64,000 nucleotides of DNA, taken from positions 52,577,676-52,641,675 of the forward strand of contig CM049311.1 in NCBI GenBank assembly GCA_026874595.1, read 5' to 3'. A program made the position numbers and the translations under genes. Source of the DNA: Sipunculus nudus. Lineage: Eukaryota; Annelida; Sipuncula; Golfingiida; Sipunculidae. The notes under the pieces are model-generated. The model saw only the letters and a program-made list of their open reading frames with translations, searched no databases and was not told where the DNA came from. Shown in pieces: positions 43,395-55,194 of this stretch (its first letter is position 1; each line of letters opens with the position of its first letter).

Positions 43395-45660
43395 TTTTTA
43401 GCGAACCTGTGAGCTTATGCAATGGTGTTTCGTCGTCAGTCTTCCGTCGTCTGTACGTTAACCCATACTTCTTGAAAACGGCAAGAGTTAGTTAGCATCA
43501 CGAAATTTTATGCAAAAATTAGTCATCTAAAAAACTCTATCGGATTTTCTTATTTTTTGGGTAACTGCATTTTTTTAGATTTTATAGAGAAAAAGCTAAA
43601 AAAACTTTAAAAATCTTCTTCTCCGAAACTGTTCAGCCAAATTGTCCAATATTTAACAGAAATGATTCCTGGAATAATCTCTCTCAAGTTTGTTCGAATG
43701 TTTTGAGTGTTTTTTTGGCCGAGTTACAGGAAGTTGAACTTAGTCATCTGTTCAAAAAAGCATACTAAATTACAATCTCAGAAACGGCTGGAGCTATCAT
43801 CACCAAATTTTATGCCAATGTTGGTCACATAAGAGTCATATCTGAAATTGAGGTATAGTCGGCGCCAACTGCATCTACCTTTTTGTACAGGGGTCATCAG
43901 TGCCCGTATCATACTGACAGCTACAAAAGACTTCTTCTCTGAAACTGTCCATGGCTACATTGTTTAAAATCGCACAGAAATGATCCTAGGGTAGTTTTTT
44001 CAAATGGTCTCAGTTCAGTGACTTTTGGCTGAGTTAGCGGAATCTGAATTTAGTCGTATGCCATAACAGCTCATTTTAGCTCAGTGGCTACAAAGATCTT
44101 CTTCTCAAAAACCACTGAGCCAAATTCTTAAATCTCACACATTAATTATCCTTAGATGTTGATAATTCAAGTTTGTTCACATGGTTTTGGTTCAGTGATT
44201 TTTGGCTGAGTTATGGGAAGCTTAACTTAGCCATTTCGCTGTATTTTCCCATATGAGTTATAAACCTGCAAAACGTTTTTTGACTGACGCAACTGAGGCC
44301 AATTTGTTTAATATTTTACAAGAATAATCCCCTGAAAAATTCTTATAATAATTGTCTTTTATGGTTCCAAAGAATGAATATTGACTGAATTATAAAGATT
44401 GAATTGAGTCATTTTAACAAATATGTTAGCTGTGTGAAGCAGATACCTCTAGCCTGGCACCAGTTTATCAGCATCTGTTACATCAAGCCTCTAGACATTT
44501 AGATTTCAGGTTATCTATGGTTAATATTGACAAGAATTTTTTTAAAAGCTTTTAAAAAATGTAGATTTATGATTTTGGATATTCCTCATGCCAGGCAATG
44601 TTTACAATCACAGGTATACAGCTCTCTGTGGGTATATAAAGACGGCTGTACATGGATTATAATAATTGGTATCCATACTCAACTTAATTCAAGATTTTGC
44701 CATCAATGAGATGTATCTGTATTTTAATTTTGCATTCGTTATGCATCTGTAGTAATTTTTAACGAACCTGTGAGCTGATGCGATGGTGTAGGGACGTCCG
44801 TCGTCTGTACGTTAACCCATACTATTTCGAAAACGACTGGAGCTAGCATCATGAAATTTAATGCACAAAATTAGACATCTGAAAAACATTTTCTTAGATT
44901 TTATATAGAAAAAGCTGAAAAAAAACCTTTAAAAATCTTCTCCTCCAAAACGGTCAAGCGAAATTGTTTAATATTCACATAAATATTCTTTTATACCCTC
45001 TCTCTCAAGTTTGTTCGAAAGGTTTAAGTTCGGTGAATTTTGGCCGAGTTACAGGAAAATATACATAGTCATCTGACCAAAAAAGTATATTAAAATGACA
45101 ATCTCAGAAACGGCCGGGGCTATCATTACCAAATTTTATGCCAGTGTTGGTCACATGAGTCATATATGAAATTCATGTATTGGTGGCGCCACCTGCATTG
45201 ACCTTTTTTGTACGGGGGTCATTGGTCATCTGTACATTAACCCATAATTTCTCAGGAATAGCAGGAGCTACCATCCCCAGATTTTATGAAATAATCTGTC
45301 GCATATCAAATGTTGTGGAATTCAGCTTATTTGTTTGCTATCTGCCTTTACTTAGATTTTATAGGGAAAAAGCGGAAAAACCTTTAAAAGTCCAGCCAAA
45401 TTGTTCAATATTTTTCAAAAATGATCCCAGAGGCAAGCCCTCTCAAGTTTGTTCAAATGGTTTGCATTTGATGAATTTTAGAGTTACACGAATTTGAACA
45501 GTCATTTTGCCAAATAGGCATACTGACATAGTAATCTCAGAAATGAAAGAAGCTAGGATTACCAAGTATTGTGAAAATGTTGGTAACATGACTCATATTT
45601 GAAGTTGATGATTTTGTGGTGCCACCTACATTGACCTGTTTTTGTTTTTTAGCACCGAAT
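43395..45660 (+). repeat. GCGAACCTGTGAG-family repeats, sense
   Basis: Copies start at 43,396 (TTTTTTAGCGAACCTGTGAG) and 44,756 (TTTTTAACGAACCTGTGAG). Each is followed by CGTCGT-CCGTCGTCTGTACG, then several ~200-bp paragraphs with TCTTCTTCTC-GAAAC, CCAAATTGTTCAATATT and TCAAGTTTGTTC. A GGTGGCGCCACC palindrome lies at 45,181-45,193. The last 540 bp (45,122-45,660) have no counterpart next to the right arm. Confidence 0.8.
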
Positions 45661-45957
45661 TACCAATAATGACGTCACAGAAAATTAACAGTCAGAAACA
45701 GGGATATAGCATTAAACAAATTTAGGTCTCCAACCGTTTAAATAAACATGCGCTAAATATTTTCGGCTTAAGAATTGTCAGAGAAAAATATTCTTTCTGA
45801 TGTGGACAAAATATTTATAATACAATAATCATACAGCGGAGGTTCCCTTAATTGTTTCAAGGTAACTTGACAGTGAAAAGGCTTATTTTATACAACTCTA
45901 TACGGCATGCGGGGTTTCCACAGACACCTTTATCACTTTTTTTCTTTATTTGAAAGC

Positions 45958-46112
45958 AAGATTGTTACGAAGACAAATTATTTGTGGGAAATTTAGGGCC
46001 GAACCGGGATTCGAACCCATAACAGTGGCGCACAAGTAAGACGTACCAACCGCTTCGCTACCAAAGAAAGCTCTACTAGCGAGACAGTTCAGTCCGGTTT
46101 TATGACACCCCG
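45958..46112 (-). mobile_element. tRNA-derived SINE, antisense, second copy
   Basis: The minus strand carries an A-box-like TGGTAGCGAAGCGGTTGG and a B-box GGGTTCGAATCCCGG at tRNA-like spacing, then a tail shared with 18,908-19,065. The promoter boxes are better preserved than in the other copy. Confidence 0.85.
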
Positions 46113-46349
46113 TAACAAGATATATAAGTATATTAAATATGTGTACAGAGCTAAAACTAAAAGGCATCATTCATAGAAAGAGAGGCATTTTAGAATATAA
46201 TGGAGTACTGAATACCGTTCCTTTCTTGCAGAATCCAAAGAGGAATAATAAGTCACCAAAGATAAATATCAAAGATTTTATCAACAAACAAATTTCTATA
46301 CTCTAACTAGATATTTCTTGGCATGACAGGTGCCATAGTATCCCAAAAC

Positions 46350-46380
46350 AATTACCCCCCCCCCCTCCCCCCAGCCTCTA
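46350..46380. repeat. C-tract
   Basis: CCCCCCCCCCCTCCCCCCAG at about 46,353-46,373, one of more than ten C/G homopolymer runs in the window. Confidence 0.85.
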
Positions 46381-48418
46381 AGAATAGGATCCCATCTTGA
46401 ATTCAGATGCAGAGACTGACACTTGGCAAGCCAGCATGGTTTCTTATAAGTATTGGCATATTTAAGGTAAAGGTCACTCTCATAGGAGAGTTCATGATCC
46501 AAATTGAAATATATTTCATTCCGTAACCCATATCTATATACATTTTTTTTCTTATGACGTCTCAGACTGGTTTATGTAGCAAATGTAATATATTTTCATC
46601 ATCGACGTCGAGTTTTATTGGAAAGGGTGACGCTTGACTGATTACAATGACAGAACAAGAATAAGAGTGTAGATAAGTACACTCTTAGAAATAACCGTAA
46701 AATTTACGGTATTATACTGGCAGCTGAGGCTTCCATCCTTTTACTGTAAAATTTTTACAGTCATGACCGTAATTTTTTCGGTCATGGCCGTAAAATTTTT
46801 CGGTTATTACTGTAAAATTATACAGTCATTACTGTAGAATGTTTTCAGTATCGACTGTAAAATTCTTCAGGCTGACCGTAAAAATAAGCAGTCACTACTG
46901 TAATTGTTTTCGGTCATTACTGTATTTTTCTCTGTGCACCCATAAAATTATGCACCCATTAAATTGTTTTCGGTCCAGACTTAAATTCTTTGTTTTGGAT
47001 TTTTAGTAAATGTCGTGTGTTTAGCAGTATCAGACTGTAATGCATCTGTCCATCCATACAGGGCATACTGAATGTGGTTGAAAAAAGTGGACTCACATAA
47101 GCTGTATATGAATATACCAAGTATATATTAAGGAGGGTTGTTTCTAAAGAACAACAATTATGTGACAAATGGAAAAAATATATTAAGTTCAACAAACATT
47201 TCAGTTTAACAAACATTTATTTATACAAGATCAGAATACCATACATATATATACGTACATAAAATGTACATACAGGATTGTGGAAACATGCTCACAAGAA
47301 TAACAATTTTCTGTCAAGCAAATGACGGTTGCATGCATTTAATAATACCACCACAGACCCCTGAAAGAATACTGAATCATCGTTTAAATATTCTACACAT
47401 ATACTCTTGAACTTGAAAGTTCTAAGACCCCTTATCAAATATGGTTGAAAAGAAAAAATGTTTTTGTAATGTGTACATGATTAAGGTAGTTAAAACATGC
47501 CATTGGTGTGTGGTTATCTTAGAATCTTAATGATATATTTACTCAGTAAACTAAAAACAATAAATCTACAGCAATGGAGTACTTTCTAGAATCTTAATGA
47601 TATACTTATTCTATGCACTAAAAACAGTCAATTTATATCAATGTAGTTCACATGTAATACGAAAACTGTCACTGAGAAAGCATGTTAACCATCTTAACAT
47701 GAATGATCACAATACCATAGTAGCACCTAATTTATGTAGGTTATTGTATGTTTACTGAAATAAGCAATTACAAAATACAAATTTACCATACTAAATCAGT
47801 TAATGTGGTCTAAGCATACTGTAATGATACACACACAAGATCCAACCTCTACACAGTTGAGCTCAAAATCAATTGAAATATTAACAATCAATTCTCAATT
47901 TTGATATATTACAACCCATAGGCATGCCGAATATGATTGGTAAAGGGTGGTGTGGGGATGGAAGGTAACATTCTCAAAGTGTAATCTTTTCCTTATGGTT
48001 TGAGGGTGTACTGTGACTAATTTTAAATTTTATTTTCTAAATGCTACATTTTAGAACTCAGGCTAATATGTGTTAAGAAAATATAGGGGTGCGATTATAA
48101 ATCACCTCTAGCACCTTTTTTGAGCAAAACATGCCAAAATCACACCAACAAAGGCTTGGTATTTTTGGTAATTTTGAAGTTATATTTCAGTACAATTACG
48201 ACACAAGATACTGTTTACCTTACATGGTAAATCCATATTATCAAGTTTAAAACACAGTAAAATCATGAAGCCTCTGATGGTGCATGAGGTGTTCTATAGT
48301 CACTCAAACATAGGTTTACTGGTTAATTTTACAAAGTTAACTGCAAAACACTAGTGCTGGTAAATATTTGGAGGGGTGGAACTATACTGTTGCTCACCAA
48401 ACATAAATGTATATTGTT

Positions 48419-48464
48419 GGGGGGGGGGGGGGGGTCGCAACCTCTTCGTCCCCCCCCCCCCCCC
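48419..48464. repeat. Opposed G16 and C15 tracts
   Basis: A G run (48,419-48,434) and a C run (48,450-48,464) are separated by 15 nt, forming a potential GC hairpin of about 15 bp or a G-quadruplex/i-motif pair. It lies inside transposon 2. Confidence 0.9.
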
Positions 48465-49639
48465 AGTTCAAACACATGCGAATGATGTTCCCTTTAATAT
48501 TTCATAAATCAAATTTAATAATACCCAAACGTAGTAACACAGTAACAATAAACATAGGACAATGTTTCGTGTTACACTGTCTTTAGAAATACAAAATTCC
48601 TCCACCTCCAATCCTTAACTTCAGTACTACATGAGCCTCCCGTTGGCATACAGAATGTGGAAATATGATTAAATGTAAAATATAGTCACTCAGTAACATA
48701 AAAAAAACGTAGCATTCTCACGTGCGTCCTCCACTAATCCATCACTTGACTTCTAACTAAGGTAAAACTCAGGGAGTCCCAGAACAGAGCAGCCCTGGCC
48801 AAATCTTTGTGGGCGCAGCCATACTTGTCATCACGTGACTACCAAACTACCAAAACTTTCCAAAATTATTTCCAACAAATATGTATTACGACATTTTTAA
48901 AACTTGACTCATCATTTTGCCACTGCTCCAAATTACTCATATTGATGAATAATAATTTAGGTGTTCATATATCAACATACCCGGCGAGTATGCGTTCTAG
49001 GCTGGTATATTGCTGATATTCTGCCCTGGCCTGGGGAATCATTTATGTTAGCATTTCAGTCCTCAATTCAAACCTCCCCGCAGTTTTCATAGTTTAAGAG
49101 AATACCTAATCTCCATGCATATAAGTGTCCTGAGACTGTATGAATTTGGATCTAGATTGATACATGAAATCAAATTGTGTGTAATCATTATGCACTTAAT
49201 CAGTGTTCTCTTCCAAAGACATGAAAAAATTTATGAAAAGAATTGATTTGACTCTATGAAATGTTGAAATTCTTAAATTTTGTTCAAGCCATATAAGCTG
49301 AGCGGAAATTATAAATACCCATCTCATCAGAAACCTAACAATTATGAAAGTTAAACCTGTCACACTAATGACATATTGGTGCATATTTCATGCAAGCTGG
49401 TGGTTAAACTTTCCTGGGCTTCACATATCGACAGGATACAAAACCTGTATGATATTATTTATGCCTATTAAAAAGTCGACACTTAAGAAATATCTCTTTC
49501 ACCATTTTTCTTCTAATCCATTTAAATGTTACTTTAATACTGATTGTCCGAAATATGTTGTATACTAATGCATGAAGGAATTGAATGACTAACATTAAAT
49601 TTATTCAATAACGTGGATACTTTGCCTAACTGAAATGAA

Positions 49640-49728
49640 TTAGGACAACATTTTTGGACCGATGTTAGTAGCGGCCACTTTAGTTTTCTTCTTCCCTTTG
49701 GCAATCTTGGACCCCTTGAATGGTCGGT
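49640..49728 (-). CDS. Candidate terminal exon inside transposon 2
   Basis: On the minus strand, after an acceptor (CATTAAG; alternative TTTTTGTTTCAG at 49,742), a Lys-rich stretch RPFKGSKIAKGKKKTKVAAT then NIGPKMLS runs to a TAA stop at 49,642-49,640. A poly(A) signal AATAAA follows at 49,605-49,600, only 35 nt on. Codon use (AAG, GCC) differs from the AT-rich flanks. The basic run could be a nuclear localisation signal. The choice between the two acceptors is open and upstream exons were not found. Confidence 0.4.
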
Positions 49729-50912
49729 CTTAATGAAAACCCTGAAACAAAAATAACAGACAGCTTATGAAACAAAGCAACACTAACGCGAGGTGTGCAT
49801 AGTAACTCTCACATTATTCAGAGGACAGGTGTGGTCCACGTTGAGAGAAACATGCATATAATATGTATATAAAATTATAGTGTTCATATTTGTTATATTA
49901 TTATTATTAATATATTATTTAAATAAATTTAAGGATGATAATGCATATAAATATATTTTCTCATCATATACAAAACCATGTGACTGAAACAGCTTCTCCC
50001 TTATATTAAGAAAATTTAAACTAGTTTTCAGTTAAAAGGCCCTTTTTATTTTCTCTGCTTATACTGTATGAGATAACTGAGCTACAAGCCAATACAATAG
50101 AAATGACCAGACATCAGTTGTTCCATCATCCATGTTAAGAAATATTGTACAAATAAAATACATTATAGAATTATACAAAATAATACCAATAAATATGCCT
50201 CCCGTAAATACTAAATACAGTTTACAGAGATAGGGGCTGTGTCACAGCAGCTGGGTAGCACAGTTGTAAACACTGTCATGCTAATATGTAGGCCTAACCA
50301 TAAGCGATACATGGAGCCCTGTATTTTTATTGTACACTTCAGATATTAAAGCGTATTATGCATGTGTAATAAAGTTAAACTAAAATAACATTTATACTTA
50401 AAAAGGAGAAGTTATATTAACCCATACTGTGTATAGTATATACCGGCCGACCTGGTATCTTTTAAATTTATGTTTATACAAAAATGGGTCTGTCCCGAAA
50501 GTCTTAGAACTATTTAAACTGTGCCAATTGCATTCATATTTATAAATACAAATTAAAATGCGAGTTACCTATATAAATAGCGTTCAAATTTCCCGCAAAG
50601 ATGCTCGCTGACGATGTGACTGGCTGTAGCAGTGCTGCAAATATGGCGGCTCCTGGAGCTGTGAGTGAGGATACCCGGATGCTCAACACAAAGAACTGAC
50701 GCGTCGCGCTGGCTTTGCGCGGGAAAGCTCTGATAAGCCAGCACCAGAGACTGGCTTTTACAGTCGATCTACTGTAAACCTACCCCTGTTTACAGTGGTC
50801 CACTGTAAACGCTCGTTTTCTCGGTAAACTACTGTATTACATTAAAATTACGGTGGCACTGTAATTTTCTTCGGTAATATCACCGAAAAATTTACGGTGA
50901 TTGCTAAGAGTG

Positions 50913-51089
50913 TATATACTGTGATAATTTATAATGTGTATACTGTTAAAGTTTTAAGTAAATATATAATAAATTAATCATTTTTGACACAAAGTTCCAG
51001 CTTGTACCAAGACAAAATAAAACAGTATTGATCGATCAAAAAGGCTGTCAACATGCGCAATAGTAACATGCATGAAAGCGTACACATAC
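50913..51089. other. Short unique stretch between transposon 2 and the LINE
   Basis: Nothing recognised apart from a TATATACTGTG-type run continuing from the transposon flank. Confidence 0.4.
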
Positions 51090-51244
51090 CTTTACATACA
51101 TATACAAAACAAATATATACATACATATATACACATCAATAAATATGTATTTCCTGCTTATTCTTTAGTATCATAAGTTCGAAAACATTTTTCCACAGAT
51201 CATATCAATTTTGTTGTAACATCAATTACTGGAGTAGGTATTGT

Positions 51245-52692
51245 CTAGAAATGTCTGGTCGGTATCAAATTTATCTTCACTTTTGGTATTAATTGTGTTA
51301 TAGAGGGGTTCCATCGCTCATTAAATATATTTTCATCTCCTGTTTTGCAAAGAGCTACCTTAATACAGTTTAATTCAGAAAGTATTTGACCAAGGAAAAT
51401 ATTGAACAAAATATCTTTTTCAGAACATTTTTGCCTGTGTATAAACATTTTTGCTGGTAATATAAAAAAATCAGATTATCTGCATGAATCGATTTCGTTT
51501 GATCATTAGACCCAAACAGAATTGTGTTGAGTGATAATGAAAGTTTTATTTCTACATACTTTTCCCATAATTGTTCAAATTTATTCCAAAATGGGTTCAA
51601 TTTCGAACATGAGAAGAATCTGTGTTCAATGGAGTCAACATTCGATTTGCAGTAGTCACATATATTATTTTCTACAAGTTTCATGTGGTGAAGTCTCTCC
51701 TTAAATGGAATTATTTTATGCATAAATCTAAAATGAAAATCTTGTGTTTTAATACTACTCACATATCTCAGCGGTTCGCTTATAAATATTTAAAATTGTC
51801 CAAGACTAATGTTGTAGTTTTGTTTCCAGTAAGCAAAAGCTGTTGGTTCTTCGTATTTTGTTTTTATCAATATATTATAAATATGTTTACATTTATTTGA
51901 TTTGTTTTTAAATTCTGTGCTGTCTTGACCATCTGGCGTTTAAGGTCTTAGAATTAATAACTGACTTCTCCAATGTTTTGGTATTGCATTAACTATACCA
52001 TAATATTCAATAAAATTTTTATTTATCTTATATAAGATGGCTCCATTCTTGATCAAGTCCCTGACACGCAGAATCCCTGCTTTATACCAATGTTTATAAA
52101 ATATACCCTTTGAACCGTTATCTGTTGTTATAAATGTATTATACCAGATTATCTCTTTTTCGATATCTTTGCAGCTGGTCGGTGATGCGTAAGATCGAAT
52201 TTCCTAAAGCGTATTAATAACATTCACATAGAAGGGTGGCAAGTCTCGAGGAATATTTAATAGGCAACGACTATAGAGTATATCTATGAAGGCCATTAAA
52301 GCCTTCCCCAGGTATACATTTACTAAATTTCCTATAACCGAATTAGGTCTTTCCAAAGTTTTGCTAATCCAGCTAACCTTTATTGCTTTGTTCTGTATTT
52401 CTATGTCTGGAAGCTTTAAACCCCCTTTGTGAACAGTCCTTATCAACACATTATGTTTTATCTTTGGTGGTCGGTTATTCCATATAAATGAATTGATACT
52501 AGGCTGTGCCTCTTTTATATATATAAATCTGGTATATTAAACATGGACACACAATACATTAGCTGAGACATACCGATAGTTTTAGTGATTAAAATCTTGC
52601 CTTTAAGGGTTAGTGATCTACGACACCTGAATTCAACAGTACTTTCATTTTCTCTATTCTCTCCTTTATATTATATTCCGCAGTTGAACGTT
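51245..52692 (-). pseudogene. LINE C-terminal region with zinc knuckle
   Basis: Past transposon 3 the LINE continues: RRSLTLKGKILITKTI (post-RT motif, after a one-base shift near 52,625), VLIRTVHKGGLKLPDIEIQN (52,449 onward), and ICDYCKSNVDSIEHRFFSC, a CX2CX8HX4C knuckle near 51,660-51,600. Fragments lie in different frames. The last open pieces end near 51,370 and 51,245. Confidence 0.8.
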
Positions 52693-53062
52693 CACTGTGA
52701 AAAATATGCGTTAAAATACGAGACAACGTCGCGTAAATTTAAGGTGCCATTTTCCCGTATTCACTATTATACAGGAATACGCGACTTAGAGGCGTGACAT
52801 CACGTGTATGTGTCGAGTTATCATGGTTTAGCCCATACCGTATCACTTTACTCGAGATTGAAGCGGTAATTAACTCCTCCTTGGAGATTGCTAATGACAC
52901 ATACATCCCTTGTCCATGAGCCCCCCGCCCCGGGATACCAGCATGTCCGTGCAGCAGCGCCCGGCAGGAGACCACATACAGTGCCCTGGTTGATAAGAGA
53001 GCTACCGCACAGAACTGGACGGGCCACTAGGTAGGTTCAAATTCTCCCGCCTGCAACACCAG

Positions 53063-53359
53063 TTCACACAAAGGACCATGCAGGCTCTTCGTGCATGTGT
53101 GCAGCGTTATAATTCGAGGTGAGTAAAACAGCTTAAAGATATTTCAATGAAATTGAGTTGTAAAACCAGCGCAATCCAGTTTCTGTAGGATGTTATGAAT
53201 GGTAAATTCAATAAACTATGTAATTTATAGTCACATGAATCAACATAGAACTGCATCGGCAGTATTTGTATATATAATTATTATGCCTCTTTGGGATTTA
53301 TTTATTATCAGTGGGGTATACTGTCAGGGAAGGAATGGCCCAGCCTGCTCATGTTTATA

Positions 53360-53411
<52 letters not shown>

Positions 53412-54783
53412 TATTATCTCAAATTACCATATTCTGTTCTGCAATTTTATATACAATGAAATGTAAAAAAAAAATCAGGTTTATTTCTTAAGAGACTTCT
53501 AAGAATATCTGATGTTGAATTTCATGACTCACTAAAATACATCTAGGCATAACTAAATTACATCAAAGTTTGACAGTTATAATGTGGACCAATGACCATG
53601 TTTTATACACAAACAATCATGTTTTGCTCTTTCATTGCTTCCAGGATGCAGTTGTGGAAGGATACATCTTAGACCAGAATGACAGCCATTGAGCATATAT
53701 AAACGGAGCTTTCTTGGCCTGGTCTTTGAAGCCTATAATACCTCCAATTTTCACTCTCCAAGTTCAGTGGGTCAGATGTTTAAATTCATCCAAAGGTATG
53801 TATCACTGAATATATGCTGTTATGTGTGCATGTGGGAATTTACGCTAAAAATTTCAGTAGTTGTTAAACAAGTGATGGGGAAAGGTAATATTAATTTATC
53901 TATTACTTTGGATTTTATTATTGTTATTATTATTATTGCAGCAATTATTAATACTGTAAACATACTGTAACCATTACTTTGAAAAGCTGTAATGTTCTAT
54001 AACTGTGACCTTACATATTACTATTCCTTCATCCTTGGTTAGAATTTATTTCACGCTAAATACTGGATTATCATTTCCGTATAAAAATATATTTCATACA
54101 CCGTGATAATATATTCAAATCAGTTAAGCATTAAGGCCAGCTTCATCTTGGTATATCAAAATTTGGTATAATGACCTTACAAATGCCATCATAATCTTAC
54201 AATTACACTAAAAAGGTGATTTTCTATGTTACAGGAAATAAAAGAAATATAAGTTAATAAAAGCTGTAGAGATAATTTTATATTAATTGAAATATTTTGA
54301 TATTTTACAGAGTCTTGGCAGGCATCAACCCGATCAGGGGATCGTAGGTCAAACAGAGAAGAAACAAAAGAGACCAGTTACCAGCAGCAAGGTCTGGAAG
54401 TTGTGTAACTGCGTCTGTGACTTCGATAATAAATGAACAAATTGAGGAAACACAAAAAGACTGCGTGACGGGGGCTTCAACTTAATTGTTGCATATTTCC
54501 ATGTACACAAATGTATTAGACACTATCATATTCTATTTATTGCAAAACTCTGAAATCTTGCTGTAATGTTTACAGTGTTATAGAGGATAGGAATGTTACA
54601 AAAACCTTATTTTGTTTGCTGTAGAGATTTATAAATACTGCATTTATGTTTGATATAGATTCTTTTCAGAGCTATTGACTGCCATTTTAATTCTATATAT
54701 TCTTTTCTGATCCATCAATTAATGTTTGTATCGATCTTTTTGCATCTATCGATATATCGTGGCTCCCTGCTTGGTGTAATAAA
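53063..54783 (+). other. Three-exon gene-like module inside transposon 3
   Basis: Good splice sites mark exon 1 ending at 53,118 (TTCGAG/GTGAGT), exon 2 at 53,645-53,795 (TTGCTTCCAG/ and CAAAG/GTATGT) and exon 3 from 54,311 (TTTTACAG/), with AATAAA at 54,778-54,783. One frame runs from exon 2 into exon 3 (FLGLVFEAYNTSNFHSPSS, then QMFKFIQ, then RVLAGINPIRGS and a stop), but an in-frame TGA lies upstream in exon 2. It may be a decayed or non-coding transcript. No family recognised. Confidence 0.35.
53361..53408. repeat. (TA)24 microsatellite
   Basis: Uninterrupted TA dinucleotide run in the interior of transposon 3, giving spurious Tyr-Ile open frames. Confidence 0.98.
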
Positions 54784-54875
54784 ATGTTTGTATACATGAA
54801 CAAGATTAAGTGTCTTCTTTTCCATCAGTAAGGCCATGATAATGTCAAATGACGTAATAAAAACGTAACATTAAA

Positions 54876-55050
54876 TGTAAAATTACGATCTTAATCACGT
54901 AAAATTACGCTATATCTAAATGCCAAATAAGCGTAAAATCACGCACTTGGTCGCGTAAAATTACGCGAATAAGATGATCAAATGTGCGTAAAATAACGCG
55001 ACTATGCAGCGTCAACTTTGCTGCCACGACATTGTCGCGTAAAATAACGC
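54876..55050. promoter_or_regulatory. Subterminal GCGTAAAATTACGC array of transposon 3
   Basis: Palindromic 14-mers at 54,897-54,911, 54,931-54,944, 54,953-54,967, 54,986-55,000 and 55,036-55,050, plus a weaker one at 54,876. They probably bind the (absent) transposase. CpG pairs at the ends of each motif stand out in CpG-poor DNA. Confidence 0.7.
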
Positions 55051-55194
55051 ACAATTTTTCACAGTGTTCGCTTCTACAAAATGTTATCCCCAGTGCACGA
55101 AATTTACCAACAGTCCATCTGACTGGTAGATCACCGTCCTCTTTTCCTGCTCTGCAGCCTAACCACAGAGCTTCCGTTTTATCTAGATTTGCTT

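Larger units (their letters stand above)
38518..45121 (+). repeat. Giant inverted repeat, left arm (6.6 kb)
   Basis: This block is the reverse complement of 57,412-64,000. Anchor pairs such as 38,568/63,950, 38,943/63,575, 44,527/58,008 and 44,709/57,826 mirror about a centre near 51,260, and short translated stretches differ by zero or one residue. Small indels shift the register by up to about 38 bp (for example an extra TCCGCCGTCCAGGGCTGT in the right arm near 62,670). It contains several TTTTTAGCGAACC-type repeats, a MITE, C-tracts and no gene. The mirror still matches at the window edge, so the arm may be longer. Confidence 0.95.
46680..50912. mobile_element. Non-autonomous CMC-like DNA transposon no. 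2 (4.2 kb)
   Basis: The ends CACTCTTAGAAATAACCG (46,680) and, in reverse, CACTCTTAGCAATCACCG (50,912) form imperfect ~25-bp inverted repeats flanked by TA on both sides. The left 250 bp hold about ten copies of a palindromic motif ACCGTAAAATTTTTCGGT or ACTGTAAAATTATACAGT. The right 150 bp hold several more (TCTACTGTAAAC, TTTACAGTGG, ACCGAAAAATTTACGGT). No transposase seen. Inside are a minus-strand terminal exon candidate (49,640-49,728) and, near the right end, ATGGCGGCTCCTGGAGCT before GTGAGT (50,643-50,666), a possible first exon pointing out of the element. Confidence 0.8.
52693..55066. mobile_element. Non-autonomous CMC-like DNA transposon no. 3 (2.4 kb)
   Basis: Inserted in the LINE. 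The left end CACTGTGAAAAATATGCG (52,693) and, in reverse, the right end CACTGTGAAAAATTGTGCG (55,066) form inverted repeats, 13 bp perfect and similar for about 35 bp. TT lies on both sides. Removing the element plus one TT keeps the LINE frame open across the joint (FCRSE to RSTAEYNIKE), supporting a 2-bp target duplication. Right subterminal region: six copies of GCGTAAAATTACGC or close variants between 54,876 and 55,050. No transposase seen. Inside is a spliced-transcript candidate ending at AATAAA 54,778. Confidence 0.85.

Noticed and set aside
45958-46112. tRNA gene
   Set aside because: The A and B boxes are present, but the copy matches another interspersed copy beyond the tRNA part and does not fold as a full cloverleaf by eye; called a SINE.
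53291-53491. Open frame with Tyr-Ile repeats
   Set aside because: Translation of a TA microsatellite.
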